64,000 bases of DNA, from positions 1-64,000 of the forward strand of contig NZ_JAKILG010000003.1 of NCBI RefSeq assembly GCF_023283765.1. Reading direction: 5' to 3'. Each line of letters opens with the position of its first letter. Position 1 is the stretch's first letter. This stretch comes from Shewanella profunda (GTDB taxonomy: Bacteria; Pseudomonadota; Gammaproteobacteria; Enterobacterales; Shewanellaceae). Below are positions 35,439 through 45,255 of this stretch, piece by piece. A program made the position numbers and the translations under genes. The notes below the pieces were generated by a model that was not told where the DNA came from, did no database searches, and was given only the letters and a program-made list of their open reading frames with translations.

Positions 35439-37250
35439 GTGAAACCCAACAGATTATCAATCTTGATGCTAAGTGGATTTTTTTCAGCCAGTGTATTTGC
35501 TGATGTAAACTATGAAATTGACTTAAGCCAGCCAGAGCAGCATTTGGCACATGTTAGGGTCATGTTTCCTGAGACGAGTGGTCACAGTTTTACCGTTAAT
35601 CTTCCTGTGTGGCGTACGGGGAAATATCAAGTATTACCTTTAGCCGATGGCGTGCGCCTCTTTAGCGCTCAAGACAGTAAAGGTAATGATCTGCCATGGA
35701 AGCGCACGGCGAGCGGTGAATGGCAAGTTATGCTCAAACAACCGACACGTGTAACGGTAACTTACCAGTTATATGCTAATGAATTAGATCAACGGGTTCG
35801 TCATATTGATGCCAGTCATGCGTTTTTAGATGCCAGTGGTGTGTTTATGTACAGTCCACAATTTAGATCTGAACCCGTTGAAGTGCAGTTAAAAGTGCCT
35901 AAAACATGGCAAAGCTATTCGGGAATGGCTTCTGGTCATTTAGCCCATTCTTTTATTGCGCCCAATTATGACGTGTTAATTGACTCTCCTATTGAAACAG
36001 GCATCAGTACTCATAGAAACTTCAGTGCAGATGGGAAAAAGTATGAGCTTGTTTTTTGGGGAGAAGGAAATTACAACGTCGATAAAATAGTCAAGGATTT
36101 AACCGCATTAAGTCGTCAAGCAAAAGCCATTTGGGATGATTATCCTTTTGAGCGTTATGTTTATATGGTACATGCTACCAGTGGCGCAAGTGGGGCGACT
36201 GAACATTTAAACTCCACTATTATTCAGCTACCCCGTTTTAGTTTTCGGGAACGTAGGGATTATTTACGCTTTATTAGTACGGCATCCCACGAATTTATCC
36301 ACACTTGGAATGTCAAAGCTTATCGCCCAGATGGGCTCGTCCCCTATGATTACCAGCATGAAAATATGACGGAATTATTATGGATGGCCGAGGGTTCAAC
36401 TAGCTATTTCCAAGGACAGTTACTCCTTCGGGCTGGTGTGATGACACCAAAAGAGTTTCTCGACGATTTAGCCAAACGTATTGAAAAAAACCAACTTAAT
36501 CCAGGGCGAGAAACTCAGTCTGTCGCCGAGGCCAGTGCAGGGCAATGGACTAGTACGGGTGGCGATTATGCGATTAATCACAGTGTGAATATTTACTCCG
36601 AGGGCTACTTAACCTCTTTAGCCTTAGACTTCTCACTTCTCGAAGACTCTAAACTGAAGCATTCTTACCGTGATGTGCACCGTCGTTTATATCAAAATCA
36701 TCGGGTGCCCAAGGGATATACGATCAATGATGTGCAGCAAATTCTAAAAGATTTATCAGGTAAAGATTACACTCCTTGGTGGCACGCTAATGTGAATCGT
36801 CCTATAAGCCTAGATTACCCAGATCTGTTAGCACAGGCTGGTTTGGTTATGTCCTATGGAAAGGATTCCAAAGCTGAGGCATTTGCGGGCATGACCTTAA
36901 GCAGTAAATATGGATCTTTGGTATTAGATCAAGTATTGCGTAATGGTCCCGCATGGCAAGCGGGCATTGTAGCGGGTGATGAAGTCCTCGCGATTAATGG
37001 TCTTAAGGTAACAGCTACAGGCTTTAATAAACGGATAAAAGATTTTAATGCTGGCGATAGCATTGAAGTAACCTTATTTAGCAACGATAAAATCAAGCAA
37101 GTGACTCTGAAACTGGGTGAGCAACAAAGTGGTATGCTGATGTTAAAGGGCAATGCTAATGCAACTAAGCAGCAAAAGGCGTTCTTTAAGGCATGGTTGG
37201 GTATTGAGTGGCCTTTTGATAATCGAGGCGAATTAGCGGTTAAAATCTAA
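35439..37250 (+). CDS. Exported M61-family metallopeptidase (glycyl-aminopeptidase-like) with PDZ domain
   Basis: The 603-residue protein has a signal peptide (1-21, cleavage after VFA), a beta-rich N-terminal domain, a thermolysin-like catalytic domain with zinc motif H284-E285-F-I-H288 followed by a downstream Glu in LLWMAEGSTSYF, and a PDZ domain at about 500-570 (GPAWQAGIVAGDEVLAINGLKV). This is the domain order of M61 peptidases, which remove N-terminal Gly/Ala from peptides in the periplasm. The start is GTG after AGAAGGAAG. Monocistronic, with its own promoter and terminator. Confidence 0.92.
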   Translation: MKPNRLSILMLSGFFSASVFADVNYEIDLSQPEQHLAHVRVMFPETSGHSFTVNLPVWRTGKYQVLPLADGVRLFSAQDSKGNDLPWKRTASGEWQVMLKQPTRVTVTYQLYANELDQRVRHIDASHAFLDASGVFMYSPQFRSEPVEVQLKVPKTWQSYSGMASGHLAHSFIAPNYDVLIDSPIETGISTHRNFSADGKKYELVFWGEGNYNVDKIVKDLTALSRQAKAIWDDYPFERYVYMVHATSGASGATEHLNSTIIQLPRFSFRERRDYLRFISTASHEFIHTWNVKAYRPDGLVPYDYQHENMTELLWMAEGSTSYFQGQLLLRAGVMTPKEFLDDLAKRIEKNQLNPGRETQSVAEASAGQWTSTGGDYAINHSVNIYSEGYLTSLALDFSLLEDSKLKHSYRDVHRRLYQNHRVPKGYTINDVQQILKDLSGKDYTPWWHANVNRPISLDYPDLLAQAGLVMSYGKDSKAEAFAGMTLSSKYGSLVLDQVLRNGPAWQAGIVAGDEVLAINGLKVTATGFNKRIKDFNAGDSIEVTLFSNDKIKQVTLKLGEQQSGMLMLKGNANATKQQKAFFKAWLGIEWPFDNRGELAVKI

Positions 37251-37274
37251 CGTATTTATGTTGTTATCTGGATT

Positions 37275-37304
37275 AAAAGCGCGCCTAATTTAGCGCGCTT
37301 TTTT
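37275..37304. terminator. Bidirectional terminator between the M61 peptidase gene and rdgC
   Basis: AAAGCGCGC and GCGCGCTTT with an 8-nt loop, T-run to the right and A-run to the left. Confidence 0.9.
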
Positions 37305-37331
37305 ATCATGTACTCGTTATTAAGTGAGGAG

Positions 37332-38246
37332 TTAGTCTTGTGTTTCTTCTAGTCCGCCAAGGGCTGATACAAGTGCGTGCATTAAGGCAACTAACTCGCT
37401 ACCCATTAATGCAAAATCAGCATCTAAACGTGCCATAGGATCATCAGTACCGACTTCATCGTTCCCCGCTCTAAATTCTTCAGAGAATTTAAGACGTTTC
37501 ACGCTAGCATCCGATTGCAGCAATAGCGCGATGGATTGACCAAAGTGCAGGGCTAATTTATGAACTTGTTTGCCCGTCGCTAAGTGAGCGAGCACTTCAT
37601 CTTCTTTTAGATCCTGTTGCTTAAAACGTACAATGCCACCTTCATCTGCTTCTGATTTAAGCTCTGCTTCATCTTGCATTTCAAAGGGTAATGGTGCACT
37701 GCCATTCTTTAACCATTCGGTTAAATGGGACTCAACAGGCGCTTTAAAACTTAAGGGGATCACTGGCAAACTGCCGAGAGCTTTACGTAATAACGCTAAT
37801 AATTCTTCGGCCTTAGTGGCACTTGAACTATCAACGAGGATCATTTCCAGCTCTGGTAAAATCAGTGCGCGAGTCTGGCTACGGCGTGAAAATGCCCGTG
37901 GTAACAAACTGGTGATAATTTCATCTTTAAGAGCATCTTTCTCTTTTTTTGCCAGTTTTCGATTTTCTTCATCCTCAATGAGAGCCACTTTTTCTTCAAG
38001 TGCTTCCTTGATGACTTGGCCTGGGAGCATTTTTTCTTCTTTAGTCACACAAATTAAATGGCGATTGTTGGCACTATGCACCAAGGAACTGCCTTTTTTT
38101 CCTAAGGCATTGGAAAACCCAAATTTACTGATGTCTTGGCTTGAGCATGGGGAGAAAGTGAAATCTGCAAGTGCGGTTTCAAGTGCTTCAGTTTCGACGA
38201 CAAAAGGTTTATTAAAACGATAAAGAGTAAGATTTTTAAACCACAT
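37332..38246 (-). CDS. rdgC: Recombination-associated protein RdgC
   Basis: RdgC is a nucleoid-associated, ring-forming DNA-binding protein that limits RecA-dependent recombination. The 304-residue protein (E. coli 303) starts [15 protein letters not shown], the typical N-terminus. It contains [16 protein letters not shown], the family block near residue 43, [17 protein letters not shown], and the C-terminal [18 protein letters not shown]. Single gene convergent to the M61 gene and divergent from the porin. Confidence 0.95.
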   Translation of the reverse strand: MWFKNLTLYRFNKPFVVETEALETALADFTFSPCSSQDISKFGFSNALGKKGSSLVHSANNRHLICVTKEEKMLPGQVIKEALEEKVALIEDEENRKLAKKEKDALKDEIITSLLPRAFSRRSQTRALILPELEMILVDSSSATKAEELLALLRKALGSLPVIPLSFKAPVESHLTEWLKNGSAPLPFEMQDEAELKSEADEGGIVRFKQQDLKEDEVLAHLATGKQVHKLALHFGQSIALLLQSDASVKRLKFSEEFRAGNDEVGTDDPMARLDADFALMGSELVALMHALVSALGGLEETQD

Positions 38247-38537
38247 AAGAGGCGCTCATCGGAAAATAAAGTGGCAGTTTACGGCATAGTTGGGGCGGGG
38301 TAAACCTACACGCAATAGCTTAATCTAAGGGCTAATGCAGAATTCATTAAATTGTAACATTCCGGTTTTTAAGTTATTAATTATTGATATTAATGGTATT
38401 TAATTTTTATTGCTGACGTATTTTTCCGTGTATTCACCTAAGTTGTCACACTTGAAATAAAACTGAAACAGATTCATTGCACACTTTCGGTCGTTCCAAA
38501 CCAATAACCAAGACGAACATAACGTCGAAAGGATGAA

Positions 38538-39488
38538 ATGATGAACGTTTTTTGTAAAACTCTACTCGCTTCTGCGCTAGCTTCTACAACTCTGGCTTCA
38601 GCTTATGCCGCTGAGCCGCTGACTGTTTATGGTAAGTTGAATGTCACTGCTCAATCGAATGATGAGCAAGGTGATGCTACAACAACTATTCAAAGTAATG
38701 CTTCTCGTTTTGGTGTGAAGGGTGATTTCGAACTGTCTAGCTCGTTACAAGCCTTCTATACTATTGAATATGAAGTTGATACTGACGCTGAGACTAGCAA
38801 CAACTTCACAGCCCGTAATCAATTCGTCGGCCTGAAAGGCTCCTTTGGTTCGTTCTCTGTGGGTCGTAACGACACCCTGCTGAAAACCTCTCAAGGTGGC
38901 GTTGACCAATTCAACGATTTATATGAAACTGGCGACATTAAAGTCCTGTTCAAAGGCGAAAACCGTTTAAGCCAAACGGCAACTTATTTAACACCTTCAT
39001 TTGGTGGTTTCGTCTTCGGCGCAACCTATGTGGCGGAAGGCGATGCCAATCAACAAGGTCAAGACGGCTTCAGCTTAGCGGCCATGTACGGTGACGCTAA
39101 ACTGAAAGAATCAGCTTTCTATGCGGCTATCGCTTACGATTCAGATGTTAAAGGTTATGAAATTATTCGTGCTACGGTACAAGGTAAAATCGCTGGTTTC
39201 ACCTTAGGTGGTATGTACCAGCAGCAGGAAGAGACCTATAAAGACGAACTGCCGGTGACGACTGATAGCGTTAACGGTTACCTGTTCAGTGCGGCTTATG
39301 ATATCAAGGCAGTCACTTTGAAAGCACAATTCCAAGATATGGAAGACAAAGGTGATTCATGGTCAGTGGGTGCCGATTACAGCTTAGGTAAGCCAACGAA
39401 ATTATTAGCTTTCTACACTAATCGTTCATTCGAAGCTTCTTCTGATGATGACAAATACATTGGTGTTGGTTTAGAACACAAATTCTAA
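38538..39488 (+). CDS. Outer-membrane porin (Gram-negative general porin family)
   Basis: The 316-residue protein has a signal peptide of about 24 residues (cleavage after AYA) and a beta-barrel of the Porin_4/OmpC type. It begins EPLTVYGKLNVTAQ, includes NASRFGVKGDFEL and RNQFVGLKGSFGSFSVGRND (loop-strand signature) and ends in LEHKF with the terminal Phe needed for BAM assembly. It forms a channel for small solutes. Its place before phoBR and pstS suggests phosphate control, but I see only a weak PHO-like box upstream. The double ATG (ATGATGAAC) at the start is complementary to the small-RNA-like units at 43-46 kb. Confidence 0.9.
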   Translation: MMNVFCKTLLASALASTTLASAYAAEPLTVYGKLNVTAQSNDEQGDATTTIQSNASRFGVKGDFELSSSLQAFYTIEYEVDTDAETSNNFTARNQFVGLKGSFGSFSVGRNDTLLKTSQGGVDQFNDLYETGDIKVLFKGENRLSQTATYLTPSFGGFVFGATYVAEGDANQQGQDGFSLAAMYGDAKLKESAFYAAIAYDSDVKGYEIIRATVQGKIAGFTLGGMYQQQEETYKDELPVTTDSVNGYLFSAAYDIKAVTLKAQFQDMEDKGDSWSVGADYSLGKPTKLLAFYTNRSFEASSDDDKYIGVGLEHKF

Positions 39489-39509
39489 ATCCGGTATCAA
39501 GGTTTAATT

Positions 39510-39534
39510 AAGGAGGCATGCAGCCTCCTTTTTT
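39510..39534 (+). terminator. Terminator of the porin gene
   Basis: AAGGAGGC and GCCTCCTT with an ATGCA loop, followed by a T-run. Confidence 0.88.
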
Positions 39535-39606
39535 ATTGCCATAAACAAACAGTTATATAAACTCATTATGACAAATATCGCTACTATATGGCTTGCGCGG
39601 TGCGCT

Positions 39607-39635
39607 TATTCATAAATCTGTAATAAAAATGACTA
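39607..39635 (+). promoter_or_regulatory. PHO box upstream of phoB
   Basis: TATTCATAAATCTGTAAT followed by AAAAATGACTA gives three 7-bp half-sites (TATTCAT, CTGTAAT, ATGACTA) at an 11-bp period, close to the consensus CTGTMAT and to the arrangement I recall at E. coli phoB. It suggests autoregulation of phoBR. The ATG is 40 bp downstream. Confidence 0.65.
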
Positions 39636-39674
39636 ATAATAACCGTGTTGACATTCACTGACAGAAAATCACTT

Positions 39675-40364
39675 ATGACTGCAAGGATATTGATAGTAGA
39701 AGACGAGTTAGCCATCCGCGAGATGCTGACTTTTGTAATGGAACAGCATGGGTTTACGACCTCTGCGGCGGAGGATTTTGATTCGGCCATTGCGCTGCTA
39801 AAGGAGCCTTACCCCGATCTGATTTTATTGGATTGGATGTTTCCTGGCGGAAGTGGTATTCAACTGGCGAAACGCTTGAAACAAGATGAGTTTACCCGCC
39901 AAATTCCGATCATAATGTTAACCGCCCGTGGTGAAGAGGAAGATAAAGTCAAAGGCCTCGAAGTCGGCGCCGATGATTACATCACTAAACCCTTTTCCCC
40001 TAAAGAGCTGGTCGCCCGTATTAAGGCCGTATTGCGCCGCAGTGCTCCTACCCGTTTAGAGGAAACCATTGATGTGCAAGGTTTACTGCTCGACCCCGTG
40101 AGCCACAGGGTGAGTGTGGGTGAGACGGTACTCGATATGGGGCCTACTGAGTTTCGCTTATTGCACTTTTTTATGACGCACCCAGAACGTGTCTATAGCC
40201 GCGAACAGTTGCTCGACAATGTATGGGGCACCAATGTGTATGTGGAAGACAGAACCGTCGATGTGCATATTAGACGTCTTCGTAAAGCCGTTGAAGAATC
40301 TGGACATGATCGTTTGATCCAGACTGTTCGTGGTGCAGGTTATCGTTTTTCAACACGCATATAG
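39675..40364 (+). CDS. phoB: Phosphate regulon response regulator PhoB
   Basis: PhoB is the DNA-binding response regulator activated by PhoR when phosphate is scarce; it binds PHO boxes. The 229-residue protein has a receiver domain with the acid pair at residues 10-11, phospho-acceptor Asp53 in [10 protein letters not shown] and the conserved Lys in [11 protein letters not shown]. The OmpR-type winged helix (about 130-228) contains LGTP-like [13 protein letters not shown] and [13 protein letters not shown]. The start at 39675 ([10 protein letters not shown]) fits the family; an upstream TTG would add ten unlikely residues. phoR follows after 80 bp. Confidence 0.96.
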   Translation: MTARILIVEDELAIREMLTFVMEQHGFTTSAAEDFDSAIALLKEPYPDLILLDWMFPGGSGIQLAKRLKQDEFTRQIPIIMLTARGEEEDKVKGLEVGADDYITKPFSPKELVARIKAVLRRSAPTRLEETIDVQGLLLDPVSHRVSVGETVLDMGPTEFRLLHFFMTHPERVYSREQLLDNVWGTNVYVEDRTVDVHIRRLRKAVEESGHDRLIQTVRGAGYRFSTRI

Positions 40365-40444
40365 TGCCGAATAAGAGATAGGCACAAGTTGGCTTTTAGG
40401 CTATCTTGTGCTCCTCCTATTTAGCCTGATGTCTGGGTTTATCT

Positions 40445-41743
40445 ATGTCTCACTCTTATTCAGGGTATCGGTTATTTACGCGCTTGGCAGTTTTTCTACT
40501 GCTTTGTTTGCTAATTGGTTTATTGGTTGGGAGCCCCCTCTGGATACTCACTATTGGTCTGCTCGGTCTAGTGTTGTGGCATTATCGCCAATTAGCACGG
40601 CTTAACTTTTGGTTATGGCGGGATAGAAAACTCACGCCGCCGCAGGGCAGTGGGAGCTGGGAAGGGATATTTAACGGCATTTATCGCCTCCAAGGGAAGA
40701 ATCGCCGCCGTGTTGGGCAATTAGCCGCGCTGTTGGCCCGATTCCGTCAAGGCGCTGAAGCGCTGCCCGATGCCGCTGTGGTGCTTGATTCTGAGCATAA
40801 TATTTTATGGTGTAATAAGTTAGCGCAACTGATTCTCGGTTTTGTGTGGCCGCAGGATAATGGTCAACGAATCGATAATTTAATCCGCCATCCTGATTTT
40901 TCCGCTTATATCAAAAGTGCACAATATAAAGAACCGCTGGAGTTACCTTCGCCTGTATCGGATAAGCGTTTACTTGAAATCCGTATCATGGCTTATGGTG
41001 ACAGACAATTGTTATTAATTGCGCGGGATATTACTCGTATACGTCAGCTAGAGGGAATGCGTAAAGAGTTTGTCGCTAATGTGTCACACGAACTTAAAAC
41101 GCCGCTCACTGTGTTACAGGGCTACCTCGAAATGATGCAAAGTATGGCAGAGCCTGATTCGATGAATGTCAAGCCGCTGGCATTAATGCAGCAGCAGACT
41201 CAACGCATGCAATCCATGGTCGAACAGCTATTAGTGCTCTCGCGAATTGAAGATGCGGCAGATATAAATTTAGAGAACACCGTTAATATGTCGCAATTAA
41301 TGGAAGTCCTTAAAGAAGAAGCGAAAGCAGTTGCTCAAGATAGGTATGAGTTGAGTTTTTACTGTGAATCAGGACTCGATTCACACGGTAATGAGTTACA
41401 ACTTAGAAGTGCTTGTTCTAATTTAATTTCTAATGCTATTCGCTACACAGAGCCTGGCGGCAAAATTACCGTACAGTGGCGAAGTGTGGCTACGGGCGGG
41501 CTTTTTAGTGTGACAGATACGGGGGAAGGTATTGCACCACAACACATTGCTCGTTTAACGGAGCGTTTTTACCGTGTCGATAGTGCTCGTTCTCGCCAAA
41601 CCGGCGGCAGTGGCTTAGGGCTGGCGATTGTTAAACACGCACTTAATCACCACCATAGTGAGTTAACGATTACAAGTGAAGTGGGAAAAGGGAGTACTTT
41701 TAGCTTTGTGATCCCGCTGCATTTAATCAAACGCAAGAAATAG
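40445..41743 (+). CDS. phoR: Phosphate regulon sensor histidine kinase PhoR
   Basis: PhoR phosphorylates PhoB under phosphate limitation. The 432-residue protein has two close membrane helices (about 10-55), a charged linker, a PAS domain (about 95-195, DAAVVLDSEHNILWCNKLAQ), the HisKA box with His215 in NVSHELKTPLTVLQGYL, and the ATP-binding domain with NLISNAIRY, VTDTGEGIA and GGSGLGLAIVKHAL. Order and length (E. coli 431) match PhoR. It forms an operon with phoB and ends in a strong terminator. Confidence 0.95.
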   Translation: MSHSYSGYRLFTRLAVFLLLCLLIGLLVGSPLWILTIGLLGLVLWHYRQLARLNFWLWRDRKLTPPQGSGSWEGIFNGIYRLQGKNRRRVGQLAALLARFRQGAEALPDAAVVLDSEHNILWCNKLAQLILGFVWPQDNGQRIDNLIRHPDFSAYIKSAQYKEPLELPSPVSDKRLLEIRIMAYGDRQLLLIARDITRIRQLEGMRKEFVANVSHELKTPLTVLQGYLEMMQSMAEPDSMNVKPLALMQQQTQRMQSMVEQLLVLSRIEDAADINLENTVNMSQLMEVLKEEAKAVAQDRYELSFYCESGLDSHGNELQLRSACSNLISNAIRYTEPGGKITVQWRSVATGGLFSVTDTGEGIAPQHIARLTERFYRVDSARSRQTGGSGLGLAIVKHALNHHHSELTITSEVGKGSTFSFVIPLHLIKRKK

Positions 41744-41773
41744 CATATGTAAAATATTGGATTTATTAATAAT

Positions 41774-41800
41774 AAAAACAGGCCATTACGGCCTGTTTTA
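41774..41800 (+). terminator. Terminator of phoBR
   Basis: AAAACAGGCC and GGCCTGTTTT form a 10-bp stem with an ATTAC loop, followed by ATTTTG. Confidence 0.88.
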
Positions 41801-41857
41801 TTTTGTTTATCTCACCTTTGCAGGACGGTGAACTCAAAAAAATATAAAAATGTGACA

Positions 41858-41913
41858 TTGTCATCTAAGTGTCACATCACAGACATAGAATTGTCATTGT
41901 AGCAATTGATACT
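41858..41913 (+). promoter_or_regulatory. Tandem PHO boxes and -10 element of pstS
   Basis: Four 7-bp half-sites at an exact 11-bp period: TTGTCAT (41858), GTGTCAC (41869), CAGACAT (41880) and TTGTCAT (41891). Ten bases after the last lies GATACT (41908-41913), a usable -10 box, the classic class-II PhoB promoter where the box replaces -35. Confidence 0.85.
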
Positions 41914-41969
41914 GGCTGCGTCTGAAGAAACTTAGTTAGAAATTAGTTAGCTTACTACTGGAGCATATA

Positions 41970-42941
41970 ATGAAACTGAAAAAGCTTGTCGGCGCGATGA
42001 CTCTTACTGCCGCTGGTGTATTCTCTGCCACTGCCATGGCATCGATTGATCAATCTCTGCCTACTTATGAGAAAACAAGTGGCGTATCAGGCAATCTATC
42101 ATCTGTAGGTTCGGATACTTTAGCCAATATGATGACATTATGGGCTGAAGAATTTAAGCACATGTACCCTAACGTCAACATCCAGATCCAAGCCGCAGGT
42201 TCTTCTACAGCGCCACCAGCGTTGACAGAAGGGACTTCACAGTTCGGTCCTATGAGCCGCAAGATGAAGCCCAACGAAATTGAAGCGTTTGAAAAGCATT
42301 ATGGTTATAAGCCTACAGAAATTCGCGTAGCAATTGATGCTTTAGCTGTGTTTGTACATAAAGACAACCCAATTAAAGGTCTAACTGCAGAGCAAGTTGA
42401 TGGTATTTTCTCCTCTACGCACAAATGTGGTGGCAGTGATATCCAACGTTGGGGTGATTTAGGCCTTGACGGTAACTGGTCAGCAAAAGATGTTCAACTC
42501 TACGGCCGTAACTCTGTATCTGGTACTTATGGTTATTTTAAAGAACATGCTCTTTGTAAAGGTGATTTCAAAGCCAACGTGAATGAGCAACCCGGTTCTG
42601 CTTCGGTAGTGCAATCAGTATCTCAATCACTTAATGCTGTGGGTTATTCTGGAATTGGCTATGTTACAGCAGGTGTAAAAGCTGTGCCTATTGCCAAGAA
42701 AGGCAATGAGTTTATCGAAGCGACACCTGAAAATGCGGCTAACGGTACTTACCCATTATCACGTTACCTATATGTTTACGTGAACAAACAACCAAACAAA
42801 GATTTAGCGCCAATGGAAAAAGAATTCATCCGTTACGTGCTGTCTAAGCAAGGTCAGCAAGTGGTAGAGAAAGACGGTTATGTCACTTTACCCAAAAGCG
42901 TTGTTGCTAAAGATTTAGAGCAATTAGGTATTCGCTTGTAA
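41970..42941 (+). CDS. pstS: Periplasmic phosphate-binding protein PstS-like
   Basis: This is a periplasmic phosphate-binding protein of the PstS/PBP superfamily. The 323-residue precursor has a signal peptide (about 1-24, cleavage after AMA) and phosphate-contact motifs: [10 protein letters not shown] near residue 48, [14 protein letters not shown] (about 75-88) and [12 protein letters not shown] (about 178-189). It binds phosphate and delivers it to a PstCAB transporter, but no pstCAB genes follow in this window, so those lie elsewhere or this protein also has a sensing role. Strong PHO boxes lie upstream, and a UUCG-loop terminator follows. Confidence 0.9.
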   Translation: MKLKKLVGAMTLTAAGVFSATAMASIDQSLPTYEKTSGVSGNLSSVGSDTLANMMTLWAEEFKHMYPNVNIQIQAAGSSTAPPALTEGTSQFGPMSRKMKPNEIEAFEKHYGYKPTEIRVAIDALAVFVHKDNPIKGLTAEQVDGIFSSTHKCGGSDIQRWGDLGLDGNWSAKDVQLYGRNSVSGTYGYFKEHALCKGDFKANVNEQPGSASVVQSVSQSLNAVGYSGIGYVTAGVKAVPIAKKGNEFIEATPENAANGTYPLSRYLYVYVNKQPNKDLAPMEKEFIRYVLSKQGQQVVEKDGYVTLPKSVVAKDLEQLGIRL

Positions 42942-42960
42942 GTTAAGTCGTATCACACTT

Positions 42961-42986
42961 AAGGACCTCTTCGGAGGTCCTTTTTT
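42961..42986 (+). terminator. Terminator of pstS
   Basis: AAGGACCTC and GAGGTCCTT closed by a stable TTCG tetraloop, followed by TTTTTT. Confidence 0.92.
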
Positions 42987-43407
42987 ATGGGGAGGCTTTG
43001 AGAGAAAGATTTAAGTACAAACGAAGGTATAAAAAAAAAGCAACCTAAGTAGGTTGCTATAAATTCCAAATCGGAATACCGGGATTATCGCGCTAGAAAC
43101 CATCTAAAGGAGAATGATGATGAACGAAGAAACTCATTGCAAAGATTCGGTTCATAATATCTGACTCAAGGTTTGAAAATTAGTTCACACAAAGAGCAAA
43201 AAAATTTATATAAAAAGATTAATACTGCGTAATAGGTGCTTTCTACAACAGCATTTTATCAACCTACCCCCCTTAAACGGCAATTGCCTAGAATATGCTT
43301 AGTTACAAAAATCCGATGATACATCCTGATCATACCATTTGCGTCTGACTAAATTTGCAGTCGATAATGTGTCTTAATTGCTACAGTGAATACAGGTTAT
43401 CGAGGCT
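42987..43407. other. Intergenic region between pstS and the M1 aminopeptidase gene
   Basis: Apart from unit A on the minus strand, I see no gene here. The AT-rich part from 43170 to 43400 should hold the promoter of the aminopeptidase gene on the plus strand and of the RNA on the minus strand. No convincing boxes were found. Confidence 0.5.
43031..43165 (-). ncRNA. Small-RNA-like unit A with anti-Shine-Dalgarno motif
   Basis: Read on the minus strand, the unit has GTTCATCATCATTCTCCTTT (complement of 43106-43125), nine bases later CTAGCGC (complement of 43090-43096), then an ATTCC/GGAAT-type small hairpin, and a terminator GCAACCT-ACTT-AGGTTGC ending in nine U (43031-43057). The UCUCCUU part is complementary to ribosome binding sites and the CAUCAU part to repeated AUG start codons. 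Units B and C share all blocks. The 5' end is an estimate. A mini reading frame (MMMNEETHCKDSVHNI) on the plus strand is the alternative reading but is not conserved in B and C. Confidence 0.55.
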
Positions 43408-45246
43408 ATGTCGATAGAATCAACACACAGTCATTTATTTATCAATACCGATTGGGATCTGACCCGAGATTATCATTCTTTTGCCAATAGCGAACAGGTG
43501 CAAGTGACCCATGTCTCTTTGGAGCTATCGGTGGATTTTTATGCTCAGCGCCTTACGGGTAAAGCGACACTGTCATTGAACTTTGTGCAATCACATGTTG
43601 CAGAGCTTTGGCTTGATACTCGAGATTTAACCATACTTGCCGTGACAACCGTTAATGCAGAGCCCCTTAATGTAGAGTTCCTTGATTTTGAATTCCAAGA
43701 AAACAATCCAATCCTAGGGCAAAAACTCTGTATTCGTTTACCTCGCACTCCTTGCTATCAGATTTGTATTGAATACCAAACATCCCCCAATGCACAAGGG
43801 TTGCAATGGCTAACGCCAGAACAAACCGCGGGTAAACAACAACCTTACCTCTTTAGTCAATCGCAACCCATTAATGCTCGTAGCTGGATCCCACTGCAAG
43901 ATAGCCCCAAAGTGCGAATTACCTTCGACGCTAAGGTACATGTACCACAGGGGATGCGTGCTGTAATGAGTGCTATGAATCATCCAGAAACCCCATTAGA
44001 AGGCGCCTTTACATTTGAGATGGAAAAGCCCATTCCTACTCACCTAATGGCATTAGCTGTAGGAGATATAGCTTTCCAAGCAATAGGTCCAAGATGTGGC
44101 GTTTATACTGAACCCAGTATGCTTAAGGCTGCCGTTGCCGAATTTGATGATACCGAACATATGCTCGAGGTTGCTGAAGCATTACTTGGTCCCTATGTGT
44201 GGGATCGCTATGACATCATAGTGCTGCCACCGAGTTTTCCCTTTGGTGGAATGGAAAATCCAAGATTGGCGTTCTTAACGCCAACCTTGATTGCTGGGGA
44301 TAAAAGTTTGGTGTCAACCGTTGCCCATGAGTTAGCCCATTCTTGGACTGGGAATTTAGTGAGCAATGCAACTTGGCGGGATCTTTGGTTAAACGAAGGT
44401 TTTACCACCTATTTTACCAATCGAATTGTCGAAGCCGTTTATGGTAAAGAACAGGCTGAATTAGAGTGGGTGATAGAGTTTGGCCGTCTAAAAGAGGAAA
44501 TGACCTCGTTACCTAAATACAAACAAACCTTACCTGCGAATGTGCAACTGGACGATCCCAATCTTGCGTTTAATCGCTTTACCTATGATAAAGCTTCCAT
44601 GTTTGTTCACGAGCTAGAACATAGACTCGGAAGGATTGAGTTCGATAAATTTTTAATCAAATATGTGAGCCATTTTGCTTTTAAAGCCATCACGACCGAG
44701 GAGTTTGTCACTTATGCTCAAGCAACCATATTACAAACATATCCAGATAAAATAAGTGAAGTAGAGCTGCTTGAGTGGGTTTATGGTGAAGGCTTACCAG
44801 AATGGTATAGAGGTCCAACTTCGTCGAGTTTAGATAAAGTGGATGATGCACTGGCGTGTTTTTTACAGGGGACAGCGGCAAGTCATTTAACCGTTAAAGG
44901 TTGGCGAGTTCACCACTGGCAATATTTTTTGAGTCAATTACCTGAAGTTTTGACCCAAGTCCAACTGATGGATCTTGATGACACTTTTCATTTCACCCAA
45001 TCTAAGAATGCAGAAATTGCCTGTGATTGGTTTAGAGTGGCAATTCGTAATCACTATGATCCAGTTTTGCCAGCTTTAAGTGCTTATTTGATGCGCATTG
45101 GCCGAGGTAAATTTGTGCGACCGCTTTATGCAGAACTACAAATTGCTGGATATGATACCGAATTAAAAGAAATTTATGCTAAAGCTCGTAAAGGGTATCA
45201 TCCATCGATTCAAGTACAGTTGGATAAGTCGTTAAAATGCCCATAA
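43408..45246 (+). CDS. M1-family metalloaminopeptidase (leukotriene-A4-hydrolase-like)
   Basis: This zinc aminopeptidase removes N-terminal residues from peptides in the cytoplasm. The 612-residue protein has the beta-saddle N-terminal domain (about 20-200), the catalytic domain with FPFGGMENPRL (exopeptidase GGMEN motif, about 275) and zinc ligands H307-E308-L-A-H311 and E330 in WLNEGF. The C-terminal helical LTA4H-type domain (about 460-605) follows. Length and order match bacterial LTA4H-like aminopeptidases, so it is not PepN (870 residues). No signal peptide. Single gene. Confidence 0.93.
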   Translation: MSIESTHSHLFINTDWDLTRDYHSFANSEQVQVTHVSLELSVDFYAQRLTGKATLSLNFVQSHVAELWLDTRDLTILAVTTVNAEPLNVEFLDFEFQENNPILGQKLCIRLPRTPCYQICIEYQTSPNAQGLQWLTPEQTAGKQQPYLFSQSQPINARSWIPLQDSPKVRITFDAKVHVPQGMRAVMSAMNHPETPLEGAFTFEMEKPIPTHLMALAVGDIAFQAIGPRCGVYTEPSMLKAAVAEFDDTEHMLEVAEALLGPYVWDRYDIIVLPPSFPFGGMENPRLAFLTPTLIAGDKSLVSTVAHELAHSWTGNLVSNATWRDLWLNEGFTTYFTNRIVEAVYGKEQAELEWVIEFGRLKEEMTSLPKYKQTLPANVQLDDPNLAFNRFTYDKASMFVHELEHRLGRIEFDKFLIKYVSHFAFKAITTEEFVTYAQATILQTYPDKISEVELLEWVYGEGLPEWYRGPTSSSLDKVDDALACFLQGTAASHLTVKGWRVHHWQYFLSQLPEVLTQVQLMDLDDTFHFTQSKNAEIACDWFRVAIRNHYDPVLPALSAYLMRIGRGKFVRPLYAELQIAGYDTELKEIYAKARKGYHPSIQVQLDKSLKCP

Positions 45247-45255
45247 ATTTGAGAT

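Noticed and set aside
38432-38470. PHO box upstream of the porin
   Set aside because: Only TTGTCAC at 38443 fits. The neighbours at 11-bp spacing do not match, so phosphate control of the porin cannot be supported from sequence.
43112-43165. Mini reading frame MMMNEETHCKDSVHNI with a good ribosome site on the plus strand
   Set aside because: The related units B and C give MMMND and MMNMKKTFAVQYI at the same place. The peptide is not conserved, whereas the minus-strand helices and motif are. A leader peptide remains possible only for unit A.
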